This document shows positions 1 through 5,328 of a stretch of 5,632 bases of DNA, piece by piece. The stretch is from Dehalococcoidia bacterium (lineage in GTDB: Bacteria > Chloroflexota > Dehalococcoidia > SAR202 > UBA11138), in NCBI GenBank assembly GCA_012270665.1, contig JAAXHY010000337.1:1-5632 (forward strand), written 5' to 3'. The notes beneath the pieces were generated by a model. The model worked only from the letters and a program-made list of their open reading frames with translations. It did not search any database and was not told where the DNA came from. A program made the translations under genes and the position numbers. Position 1 is the first letter of the stretch. Each line of letters begins with the position of its first letter.

Positions 1-116
1 TAGTCCGCGGCAATCGGCCAGGGTTCTGCGCCGGAACGTTCTAAGGCGTCGAGAAATGGATTCAGATCGTCTTCCGACTGCCCGGCAGTTACCGCTATCA
101 GCGGCCTGTTGGTCAT
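1..116 (-). CDS. Probable class I glutamine amidotransferase-like / peptidase C26 protein, N-terminal part
   Basis: Only the first 38 codons lie in the window; the gene runs off the left edge. The ATG is at 116-114, and the protein begins MTNRPLIAVTAG, followed by a segment reading FLDALERSGAEPWPI. An initial RPLIxVT beta strand, then a helix with a (Y/F)xxALExAGAEPxxI pattern, is typical of the gamma-glutamyl-gamma-aminobutyrate hydrolase (PuuD-like, peptidase C26) family, which cleaves gamma-glutamyl amides in the cytoplasm. The catalytic Cys, His and Glu would lie beyond the edge, so activity cannot be judged. The start is 16 nt after the stop of the crotonase gene on the same strand, so it is probably the last visible gene of that operon. 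The ribosome binding site is weak (a GGA about 10 nt before the ATG). The family call rests on a short N-terminus and is tentative; that the frame is coding is more certain. Confidence 0.55.
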   Translation of the reverse strand, partial: MTNRPLIAVTAGQSEDDLNPFLDALERSGAEPWPIAAD

Positions 117-132
117 AGGTCTTATCCGCCGT

Positions 133-909
133 TCAGTTGAACCTCGGCGAACGCTTCTCGCGGAAAGCTGTCAGCGCTTCCTTGTGAGCGTCGCTCTTCA
201 TGGCGGTCTGGAAGGTGGGCCCCTCGTCGGAGAGAACCGCGTCAACGTCGTGTTCGATGTAGTTCTGGTGGACGAGTCTCTTGACCTGCGAAAGCTGCCA
301 GACCGGGTTGTCCGCGATCTCAGTTGCCAACTCCACTGCCTTGTCCAGCATCTCGTCGTCTGGATAGACGTAGTTCACCAGACCGACTCTGAGGGCTTCA
401 TCCGAGGGAATCAGGTTGCCCCTGAGCATGTACTCCAGCGTCCGCCCCAGCCCTATCAGGTGGGGCGCGTAGTGAGTGGACGCGAATTCGGGGGTCAGTC
501 CGACACGGACGAATCTGAAAGACAGGCGCGCGCTTTCGGACGCGATGCGAACGTCGCAGGGCAGCGCGCGGGTCAGGCCCTCGCCTATCGCTACGCCGTT
601 GATGGCCGCTATGACCGGCTTGGCGTTTCTGATCACCTCGTGCCAGCTATCGTCGGTCATGGGAGATGGGTCGGCGTTCTGGCCGTCGCGTCTGGCCTCG
701 AAGCGTCCTATGTCCGCGCCGGCGCAGAAGCCGCGTCCTGCGCCTGTCCACACAATCGCGCCGATGGAGTCGTCCGAGTTCCACTCCACGATCTGGCTGA
801 TGATCTCGTGGTTCATCTGCGGGTTCATCGCGTTCAGCTTGTCGGGGCGGTTCATCGTTATGACGCCCACACGGCCCCTAGCCTCGCTGAGTATGAGTTC
901 GTAAGACAT
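133..909 (-). CDS. Enoyl-CoA hydratase/isomerase (crotonase) family protein
   Basis: A complete 258-residue protein of normal crotonase length. Visible family features are NRPDKLNAM (20-28), the oxyanion-hole segment CAGADI (62-67), KPVIAAINGVAIGEG (97-111), and CDVRIAS (118-124). The C-terminal EALTAFREKRSPRF resembles the usual acyl-CoA-binding end. Crotonases act on acyl-CoA thioesters in the cytoplasm (hydration, isomerisation and related reactions). By alignment with rat mitochondrial hydratase, the two catalytic glutamates (Glu144, Glu164) are Thr113 and Phe133 here. Glu141 in GLTPE falls where delta3,delta2-enoyl-CoA isomerases (ECI2 type) carry their catalytic Glu. An isomerase-like or other crotonase reaction is therefore more likely than classical hydration. 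The start is supported by GGAG seven bases upstream (917-920). It lies 80 nt after the SMP-30 gene and 16 nt before the C26-like gene, all on one strand. Family certain; substrate unknown. Confidence 0.93.
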   Translation of the reverse strand: MSYELILSEARGRVGVITMNRPDKLNAMNPQMNHEIISQIVEWNSDDSIGAIVWTGAGRGFCAGADIGRFEARRDGQNADPSPMTDDSWHEVIRNAKPVIAAINGVAIGEGLTRALPCDVRIASESARLSFRFVRVGLTPEFASTHYAPHLIGLGRTLEYMLRGNLIPSDEALRVGLVNYVYPDDEMLDKAVELATEIADNPVWQLSQVKRLVHQNYIEHDVDAVLSDEGPTFQTAMKSDAHKEALTAFREKRSPRFN

Positions 910-989
910 GGCTTCGCTCCATGATGGTATGGGGTGTTGGTGGGTAATGTTACCATAGAGCTCAGGCTAGAGAGACTGATATTGAGACC

Positions 990-1853
990 TCACAGCCCCA
1001 CCCGCGACAGAAACTCCGGCTTGCCCCTTATTCCCAGGTTCAGGCGGAAGAGGGCTCCGGCGCCCGGGCCCTCGTTGGGCTTGTCGTTGCCGCCGGCGGT
1101 GGTGACATACATATCCGTCAGGTCGCGCCCGCCGAATATGACGCTGGATACCTTCTTCGCCGGGAAGTCTATTCGGGCAACTTCGGAGCCGTCGGGCGCG
1201 AAACGGTAGAGCGCAGAGCCGTCCCAGCGCGCTGACCACACGTGGTCCTCAGCATCCACAGTCATGCCGTCGGGAACCGTGCCGTCGTCGTCCGGCGTCT
1301 GGACGAATGTGCGCTGATTACTGATCTCGCCGCTGTCAATGTCGTAGTCGAATAGATATATCTCGTGCGCGAGCGAGTCGGTGAAGTACATACGCTTGAG
1401 GTCGGTGGTGAACCCCATGCCGTTGCAGAGGCCGAGGTCTTCCAGCACGGGTGTTAGTGAGCCGTCGGCATCCATGCGGTACAGGGTGGCCGGACGCCCG
1501 TCGGGATGGGGCATCGTGCCGCAGAAGACGCGCCCCGCCGGGTCGGCTATGACGTCGTTGAAGCGGTTGTCCGCCTCGCCCTGCATTTCTTCGACGACGA
1601 AGTCCAGGTCGCTGTCCCGAAATACGGCTATCGAGCACCTGTCCATGAACAGCAGCAGAGAGCCATCGGCCTGGATCGTGTAGCCGCCGACAACACGGCC
1701 GTCGTATATCCGCTCGTGGACCCGCGTATATGGGTTGTACCTGAATAGCTGGCCCTCGGGAATGTCGGCCCAGTAGACGCGACTCTCCATCGGGTGCCAG
1801 AGGGGGCCTTCGCCTGTGACGCACTGGTAGTCTGCGATCAGTTCGGGCTGCAT
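990..1853 (-). CDS. SMP-30/gluconolactonase/LRE family protein
   Basis: A complete 287-residue six-bladed beta-propeller hydrolase of the SGL (SMP-30/gluconolactonase/luciferin-regenerating) family, with no signal peptide, so probably cytoplasmic. Family residues are in place: Glu15 in GEGPLWHP, Asn144 in LCNGMGF and Asp195 in VPDGM match the divalent-metal ligands. Arg97 and Asn99 in RFNDV match the substrate-binding Arg and Asn of SMP-30. Members hydrolyse sugar lactones (glucono-, xylono- and similar) or other lactones and esters; the exact substrate cannot be read from sequence. The ATG is preceded by GGGAG with a 7-nt spacer (1861-1865), which fixes the start. The gene begins 33 nt after the stop of the flavin reductase frame and is followed by the crotonase gene, so it is likely in one transcript with both. 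This context suggests a catabolic role, which is an inference. Confidence 0.93.
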   Translation of the reverse strand: MQPELIADYQCVTGEGPLWHPMESRVYWADIPEGQLFRYNPYTRVHERIYDGRVVGGYTIQADGSLLLFMDRCSIAVFRDSDLDFVVEEMQGEADNRFNDVIADPAGRVFCGTMPHPDGRPATLYRMDADGSLTPVLEDLGLCNGMGFTTDLKRMYFTDSLAHEIYLFDYDIDSGEISNQRTFVQTPDDDGTVPDGMTVDAEDHVWSARWDGSALYRFAPDGSEVARIDFPAKKVSSVIFGGRDLTDMYVTTAGGNDKPNEGPGAGALFRLNLGIRGKPEFLSRVGL

Positions 1854-1886
1854 CGTTTGTCTCCCATGTTCATCAAGAGTGTAGGG

Positions 1887-2378
1887 CTATGCGCCATCCG
1901 GGAGCCGGTTGAAGCGTCCCTCGAAGTAGAGCAGCGGTCTCGCGCCGTCCGGATCAATCGCTATCTCCTCGACCTCGCCTATGAAAATAGTGTGGTCTCC
2001 CGCGACGTATTCGTTGACGACGCGGCAGTCCATGTACGCGAGGCTCCCGTCCAGGGTCGCCGCGCCTTGCGCGGTGCGGCTGAACGACATCGGAACGTCG
2101 CCCGTCTTCTGATCGGTGGGGCGGGCGTAGTATTCGGCAATCGCCTGCTGTTCTTCACTGAGGATGTTGATGGCGAAACGACCGCTCTCCTTAATCAGCG
2201 GGTAGGAGGCCGTGGTGTGGCCGGCGCATACCAGCGCGAGCAGGGGATCCAGAGAAACAGAGGTGATTCCGTTGGCGGTCATGCCGTGTATCTCGTCGTC
2301 GGACTGAACGGTCGTTATCACCGACACGCCTGTCGCGAATTTACCCCATGCCTGTCTGAAGGTCTGTGCGTCGGGCAT
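1887..2378 (-). CDS. Flavin reductase, possible separate product from an internal start
   Basis: An ATG inside the long frame (codon 296 of the fusion) would give a free 163-residue protein. That is the normal length of single-domain flavin reductases, which use NAD(P)H to reduce FMN or FAD for partner monooxygenases. The start lies just before the conserved TFRQAWGKFATGVSVITT segment, where stand-alone members begin. GGAG with an 8-nt spacer (2387-2390) precedes the ATG, and a promoter-like TTTGCA/TATAAT pair lies about 80-110 nt upstream inside the channel tail. The downstream SMP-30 gene starts 33 nt after the stop. I list it separately because the signals for independent expression are as good as those of the other genes here. 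Whether the cell makes this form, the fusion, or both cannot be decided from sequence. Confidence 0.5.
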   Translation of the reverse strand: MPDAQTFRQAWGKFATGVSVITTVQSDDEIHGMTANGITSVSLDPLLALVCAGHTTASYPLIKESGRFAINILSEEQQAIAEYYARPTDQKTGDVPMSFSRTAQGAATLDGSLAYMDCRVVNEYVAGDHTIFIGEVEEIAIDPDGARPLLYFEGRFNRLPDGA

Positions 2379-3263
2379 ACTTTCTTCTCCGATTTCTTCC
2401 TGCGCGGTGGACTGTCCTCCGCGCCTGAATATATTCGATACGATAGATGTCGGCCTCCGAATTATATTGCCGACCGCCGATAATGCAAACCCCCTTGTCG
2501 GCGAAGCCTGCTGAGATCCCTGTCGCGCGACATCAACACTTTGCCGGAGTTCGACCAACTCAGTGCGGAGCGCTTTCATCTCGTCCAGAAGCTGTTCGGT
2601 GTTGGCCTCCACGTTGTCGTCGGTCCTGAAGATTGTAGAAGCGAAGTTGGCCGTTAGACCGCCGAACAGCCCGATCCCGACCAGCATGAGCAGTACTGCC
2701 ATCCCCCTGCCCACAGGCGTGATCGGAGTCATGTCGCCATAGCCGACCGTAGTGGCGGTGACGACCGACCACCAGAGGGCGTCGGTGAAAGAAGTGATCG
2801 AGTCGTGTCCGCGCTCGACGCCCGCGACGATGGTAGCGGCTATGACCACTATTCCAATGGCATAGACTACGAGGAAGTCCACATTCACCAGTCGGCGCGC
2901 GCCCCTGAGCGCCCGCGCCCCGAACAGGACTATCCTGATTATTCTGAGCGGGCGGATGAAAGGCACCAGTACCGTGAGCGCCTCCAGCCAGTGGCCTTTC
3001 AGATAGTTCAGCTTGGCCGGAGTGACCGCGAACTTGAGGAAGAAGTCAGCCGCGAATACCGCCCAGATGAAGATATCGAGCGTCTGAAATAGCGCTCTCT
3101 CCGCCGTAGAGAAGCTGTCCTCCCACAGGAGAGGCCCCAGCAGGACCGGAATCATTATGAATGAGAGCAGCAGCAGCGGCAGTTCGGTCATGCGGTCGAG
3201 GCGGTCGAGTGCCTCCTCCCTGAACTCTGTATCCATGTGACGGAAGCGAAATAGATTGGTCAT
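1887..3263 (-). CDS. Voltage-gated K+ channel fused in frame to a flavin reductase domain
   Basis: One uninterrupted 458-codon frame. Residues 24-46 and 56-80 look like S1 and S2, about 86-101 like S3, and 103-125 like an arginine-rich S4 voltage sensor (Arg104, 107, 110, 117, 120, 123, 124). S5 is 128-148, the pore loop carries the selectivity filter TVGYGD (172-177), and S6 is 186-211. A heptad-like coiled coil follows (216-245), the usual end of such prokaryotic channels. A polar linker (246-295) leads to a complete flavin reductase-like FMN-binding split barrel (about 299-455), with ATGVSVITT, HGMTANGITSVSLDP and GDHTIFIGEV. The channel part should sit in the inner membrane with the reductase in the cytoplasm. 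AGGAG with an 8-nt spacer (3272-3276) supports the start. This is the first gene of the minus-strand unit. I know of no standard family with this architecture. The alternative is two genes that lost the intervening stop codon, since an internal promoter and ribosome binding site exist (2461-2489, 2387-2390). Both domain identities are secure; the fusion as a physical protein is not proven. Confidence 0.85.
   Translation of the reverse strand: MTNLFRFRHMDTEFREEALDRLDRMTELPLLLLSFIMIPVLLGPLLWEDSFSTAERALFQTLDIFIWAVFAADFFLKFAVTPAKLNYLKGHWLEALTVLVPFIRPLRIIRIVLFGARALRGARRLVNVDFLVVYAIGIVVIAATIVAGVERGHDSITSFTDALWWSVVTATTVGYGDMTPITPVGRGMAVLLMLVGIGLFGGLTANFASTIFRTDDNVEANTEQLLDEMKALRTELVELRQSVDVARQGSQQASPTRGFALSAVGNIIRRPTSIVSNIFRRGGQSTAQEEIGEESMPDAQTFRQAWGKFATGVSVITTVQSDDEIHGMTANGITSVSLDPLLALVCAGHTTASYPLIKESGRFAINILSEEQQAIAEYYARPTDQKTGDVPMSFSRTAQGAATLDGSLAYMDCRVVNEYVAGDHTIFIGEVEEIAIDPDGARPLLYFEGRFNRLPDGA
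2387..2390 (-). promoter_or_regulatory. Internal Shine-Dalgarno for the flavin reductase start
   Basis: On the minus strand GGAG is followed by eight bases (AAGAAAGT) and then the ATG at 2378-2376. A second purine-rich stretch (AGGAAGAAA) lies just upstream. It sits inside the open channel-reductase frame, exactly before the reductase domain. Confidence 0.55.
2461..2489 (-). promoter_or_regulatory. Candidate internal sigma70-type promoter
   Basis: Minus strand: TTTGCA (2489-2484, four of six matches to TTGACA), a 17-bp spacer, then a perfect TATAAT (2466-2461). It lies in an unusually AT-rich patch of otherwise GC-rich coding sequence, at the start of the linker between channel and reductase. 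Transcription would begin near 2454 and leave a leader of roughly 75 nt before the reductase ATG. This is sequence-match evidence only. Confidence 0.4.
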
Positions 3264-3332
3264 GTTGCGGGCTCCTGGATGTCAGTCGTTGGTTCTGGTA
3301 GAAATCTTACAGCATGGCGGGCGGATGATATG

Positions 3333-3338
3333 TATAAT
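3333..3338 (+). promoter_or_regulatory. -10 box of the putative promoter for the thiol-redox operon
   Basis: A perfect TATAAT lies 47 nt before the ATG of the ferredoxin-thioredoxin reductase gene, in the 122-bp divergent intergenic region. No good -35 hexamer is present at 16-18 bp; a CTTACA (3306-3311) is 21 bp away, which is too far for a standard promoter. Initiation would fall near 3345, giving a leader of about 40 nt. The weak -35 suggests a need for an activator, or a different sigma factor. Confidence 0.45.
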
Positions 3339-3385
3339 GGGTTGAAGGGACTCAATATCCCGACCAGAAAAACAGGAGGCGACGG

Positions 3386-3811
3386 ATGCCGGAACAACCC
3401 AGTGAAAAAGCGATGCAGCGTATGCGTCGGCTCGTTGATAATTTCACCGAGAAGTCGGGCACTTACACCTCTCCGGTGGAGGGCGTGACCGAGTCAGTCA
3501 TTCTGGGGCTCGCGCAGAACGTAGACGAAGTCGGACGCCCGCTGTGTCCGTGCAGGTTCTACCCGGACAAGACGGAAGAGGTCAAGCACCGCACTTGGAT
3601 ATGCCCCTGCGACGATATGCAGATCTACAAGTATTGCCACTGCCTGCTATTCGTGGACAAGGACGGTATGCCGATTACCGAGCATCTGCCCGAGGACCAC
3701 GAAGGCAAGGAGATGTACGGCCTTATCGAGGATCCTCACCCTGACAAGGGACGCGCGCTTCGGCACAAGGCGGAGGAGCGGGAGATCGAAAGGCGGGAAC
3801 GTCCTTCATAG
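3386..3811 (+). CDS. ftrB: Ferredoxin-thioredoxin reductase, catalytic (beta) subunit
   Basis: A complete 141-residue protein with the full family signature CPC-X16-CPC-X8-CHC: Cys54/56, Cys73/75, Cys84/86. By comparison with the cyanobacterial enzyme, Cys54, 73, 75 and 84 would hold the [4Fe-4S] cluster. Cys56 and Cys86 would form the redox-active disulfide that passes ferredoxin electrons to a thiol protein. The N-terminal segment (SGTYTSPVEGVTESVILGLA) also matches the family. Residues about 105-141 are a highly charged tail beyond the end of the plant chain. An AGGAGG (3374-3379) with a 6-nt spacer fixes the ATG. It leads a plus-strand unit with two glutaredoxin-like genes, which are the obvious candidate partners. 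No variable (alpha) subunit gene is seen in the window. The family call is near certain; the electron donor and acceptor are inferred. Confidence 0.95.
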   Translation: MPEQPSEKAMQRMRRLVDNFTEKSGTYTSPVEGVTESVILGLAQNVDEVGRPLCPCRFYPDKTEEVKHRTWICPCDDMQIYKYCHCLLFVDKDGMPITEHLPEDHEGKEMYGLIEDPHPDKGRALRHKAEEREIERRERPS

Positions 3812-3871
3812 CGCAGCGCCGTAAACGCCTGAAAAGAGATTCAGAAGCTATCCACGAGACCAGGAGAAGAG

Positions 3872-4108
3872 ATGAGCGCGGCAAGCAAAACTGTAACTGT
3901 CTATTCAACGGTGGGCTGCGGCTATACGGATATGCTCAAGGCGCAACTGGACCAGGATGGAGTGGAGTACGAGGAAGTGAACCTCTCTCTGAACCCTGAC
4001 CGCTGGCCGGAGGTGCTTCCACACACCGGCGGTGAGCGCATCAGTCCGGTCATGATAGACGGCGATGAGGTCACCGTTGGGTTCAACGGAATAGGCTGCT
4101 ACGGCTAG
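3872..4108 (+). CDS. Small glutaredoxin-like protein, CGYT active site
   Basis: A 78-residue thioredoxin-fold protein. The order is beta strand KTVTVYST, active site Cys16-Gly-Tyr-Thr19, helix MLKAQLDQDG, strand EYEEVNL, RWPEV, TGG (52-54), the probable cis-proline Pro59 in ISPV, strand EVTVGF, and a C-terminal GIGCYG with Cys76. The resolving Cys of a CxxC dithiol site is replaced by Thr, so it would act as a monothiol glutaredoxin or use Cys76 as partner. It ends where YruB/NrdH-like glutaredoxins continue into a final helix. AGGAG with a 5-nt spacer (3862-3866) supports the start. It follows the ferredoxin-thioredoxin reductase gene by 60 nt and is about 44 percent identical (31 of 71 aligned residues, counted by eye) to the next gene, indicating tandem duplication. 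A role as acceptor of reductase electrons is inferred from context. Confidence 0.85.
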   Translation: MSAASKTVTVYSTVGCGYTDMLKAQLDQDGVEYEEVNLSLNPDRWPEVLPHTGGERISPVMIDGDEVTVGFNGIGCYG

Positions 4109-4157
4109 GAAGGCTGAGTCTTCACCCGGACTGGGGCGAACCCATAAGCGAAAGAGA

Positions 4158-4161
4158 GAGG
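4158..4161 (+). promoter_or_regulatory. Ribosome binding site supporting a TTG start
   Basis: GAGG, at the end of a GAGAGAGG purine run, lies six bases before the TTG at 4168-4170. No in-frame ATG or GTG is found between the previous gene's stop and this TTG, and the alignment with the paralogue begins right after it. The site therefore decides the start. Confidence 0.6.
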
Positions 4162-4167
4162 CTAACT

Positions 4168-4401
4168 TTGGCTGAAAGCGGCGTACTCATCTACACGCAC
4201 CCGGAATGCACCATCTGCGTCTCCGTGAAGATGGAACTGGACGAGAAGGGCAAGGTGTACGAGGAGATTGACCTTGGCGACCACCCCGAGCGGTGGCCCG
4301 AGGTCCAGGAGCTAACGGGCGGCGACAAGATAACTCCCGTGGTCGTCGAGAGCGGCGAGGTTACAATTGGCTATCACGGCATCGGCTGCACCTTCTACTA
4401 G
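4168..4401 (+). CDS. Small glutaredoxin-like protein, CTIC active site, TTG start
   Basis: A 77-residue paralogue of the preceding protein. Strand GVLIYTH leads to a dithiol active site Cys14-Thr-Ile-Cys17. Then come helix VKMELDEKG, YEEIDL, RWPEV, TGG (50-52), probable cis-Pro57 in ITPV, strand EVTIGY, and a C-terminal GIGCTFY with Cys74. The dithiol CxxC fits a normal thiol-disulfide oxidoreductase, unlike its CGYT neighbour. Both share the unusual short C-terminus with an invariant GIGC. The start codon is TTG, supported by GAGG six bases upstream and by the alignment of N-termini. It lies 59 nt after the first glutaredoxin gene and ends the plus-strand unit; the next gene is convergent. 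Likely role: small cytoplasmic thiol carrier, possibly reduced by the ferredoxin-thioredoxin reductase (inference). Confidence 0.87.
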   Translation: MAESGVLIYTHPECTICVSVKMELDEKGKVYEEIDLGDHPERWPEVQELTGGDKITPVVVESGEVTIGYHGIGCTFY

Positions 4402-4457
4402 AAGCCATTTCGAAAAACCGAAGTCCTCATACTCCAGCCGATGAACCGAACCCAGCG

Positions 4458-5315
4458 CTAGCTTCCATATTGGCCGGTCCGACGGGCGGCCATGATGATA
4501 TGGCTTCCGGTGTCCACAAGTCCGGGCCTGCTGTTCAACTCGCGTTCTAGCTCGACGGCCGTCTCCCACGCCCGGCAGTCCTTGGATATCTCCTCGATGG
4601 CCGCCGATCCTTCGTAGGCGGTCACGTTGCTGCCCGCGATCTCTAACACATGGCACCCGGGCAGGAAGTCGCGCAATTCCTCGCTCGTAAACATATGCAT
4701 GGGCGGATGCCGCATATTTACCTGCACCGAAGGAAATCCCGGCAGGTCGCCGTCCTCGATCACGCCCCAGACGTCCCAACCCTCGGCGTCCTTCAGAATG
4801 GGCATACTCGGACGACGAACCAGGTTCAGCGATGCCCCGTATCGGCTCATCACACTAATCAGGATCGCTCCCCCGGGGCGAACGACCCGAACAAGCTCGG
4901 CGGCGGCCTCATGTCGCCGCTCGCACACGTAGGAGAGCGCGCCGCCGTAGCAGATCGCCGCGTCGAATTGCCCGTCAGGGAAGATTGAGAGATCGGTGAT
5001 GTCTCCGTGAACGAAGTCTTCAGCGTTCTCCATAAGACCCGCCTGGCCTATCTTCTCCCTGGCTATCTGCAATTGCGACGCCGAAAGGTCGAGAACCGTG
5101 ACCTTCGCCCCCAAGTTCGCGGCAACGATGGAAAACCTTCCCGGCCCGCTGCCCGCATCAAGGACGCGGTCGCCGGACGCGACATAGCGACCGATGAAGT
5201 CGGCGTGAATTATCGCCTTCAGACGACCGTATGCAGTGACTTCGAGCCTGTCCCATTCGATGCTTCCGTATGCGTCGTAGAAACTCCTGGTCTTGTCGGC
5301 GTCATATGGGATCAT
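4458..5315 (-). CDS. Class I SAM-dependent methyltransferase
   Basis: A 285-residue Rossmann-fold methyltransferase. Motif I is VLDAGSGPGRF (51-61), the acidic residue ending strand 2 is Asp76 in VTVLDLS, motif II is GDITDL (104-109), FDAAICYGGALSYV (117-130) forms strand 4, and RVVRPGG (143-149) is the usual post-motif loop. This pattern fits the Methyltransf_11/25 group, which methylates small molecules or other substrates with S-adenosylmethionine; the acceptor is not predictable. A 14-codon longer version from a GTG at 5357 is open, but it would overlap the SRAP gene and its GGAG abuts the start codon. The ATG at 5315 has AGGGA with an 8-nt spacer and fits the family N-terminus, so I prefer it. 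It starts 11 nt after the SRAP stop, implying translational coupling. Its 3' end converges on the second glutaredoxin gene, 56 nt away. Confidence 0.9.
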   Translation of the reverse strand: MIPYDADKTRSFYDAYGSIEWDRLEVTAYGRLKAIIHADFIGRYVASGDRVLDAGSGPGRFSIVAANLGAKVTVLDLSASQLQIAREKIGQAGLMENAEDFVHGDITDLSIFPDGQFDAAICYGGALSYVCERRHEAAAELVRVVRPGGAILISVMSRYGASLNLVRRPSMPILKDAEGWDVWGVIEDGDLPGFPSVQVNMRHPPMHMFTSEELRDFLPGCHVLEIAGSNVTAYEGSAAIEEISKDCRAWETAVELERELNSRPGLVDTGSHIIMAARRTGQYGS

Positions 5316-5323
5316 GATGCAAT

Positions 5324-5328
5324 TCCCT
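5324..5328 (-). promoter_or_regulatory. Ribosome binding site overlapping the SRAP stop codon
   Basis: On the minus strand AGGGA shares its first two bases with the TAG stop (5329-5327) of the SRAP gene and lies eight bases before the methyltransferase ATG (5315-5313). It selects that ATG over the upstream GTG and suggests coupled translation. Confidence 0.55.

Noticed and set aside
109..924. Long open frame on the plus strand (about 271 codons)
   Set aside because: It lies opposite the crotonase gene, whose protein matches a known family throughout. The plus-strand translation has no recognisable motif and is a shadow of GC-rich codons.
1794..2483. Open frame on the plus strand (about 229 codons)
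   Set aside because: It runs opposite the flavin reductase and the start of the SMP-30 gene. No domain or ribosome binding site supports it.
2379..2546. Frameshift as the cause of the channel-reductase fusion
   Set aside because: The linker in the fused frame has repeated, protein-like segments, and the other two frames give no recognisable channel tail. A lost stop cannot be excluded, but a simple indel is not evident.
4402..4457. Possible terminator between the convergent glutaredoxin and methyltransferase genes
   Set aside because: Only a weak TTCG/CGAA stem with an A-rich loop and a short AGCGCT palindrome are present. There is no stable hairpin followed by a T run on either strand.
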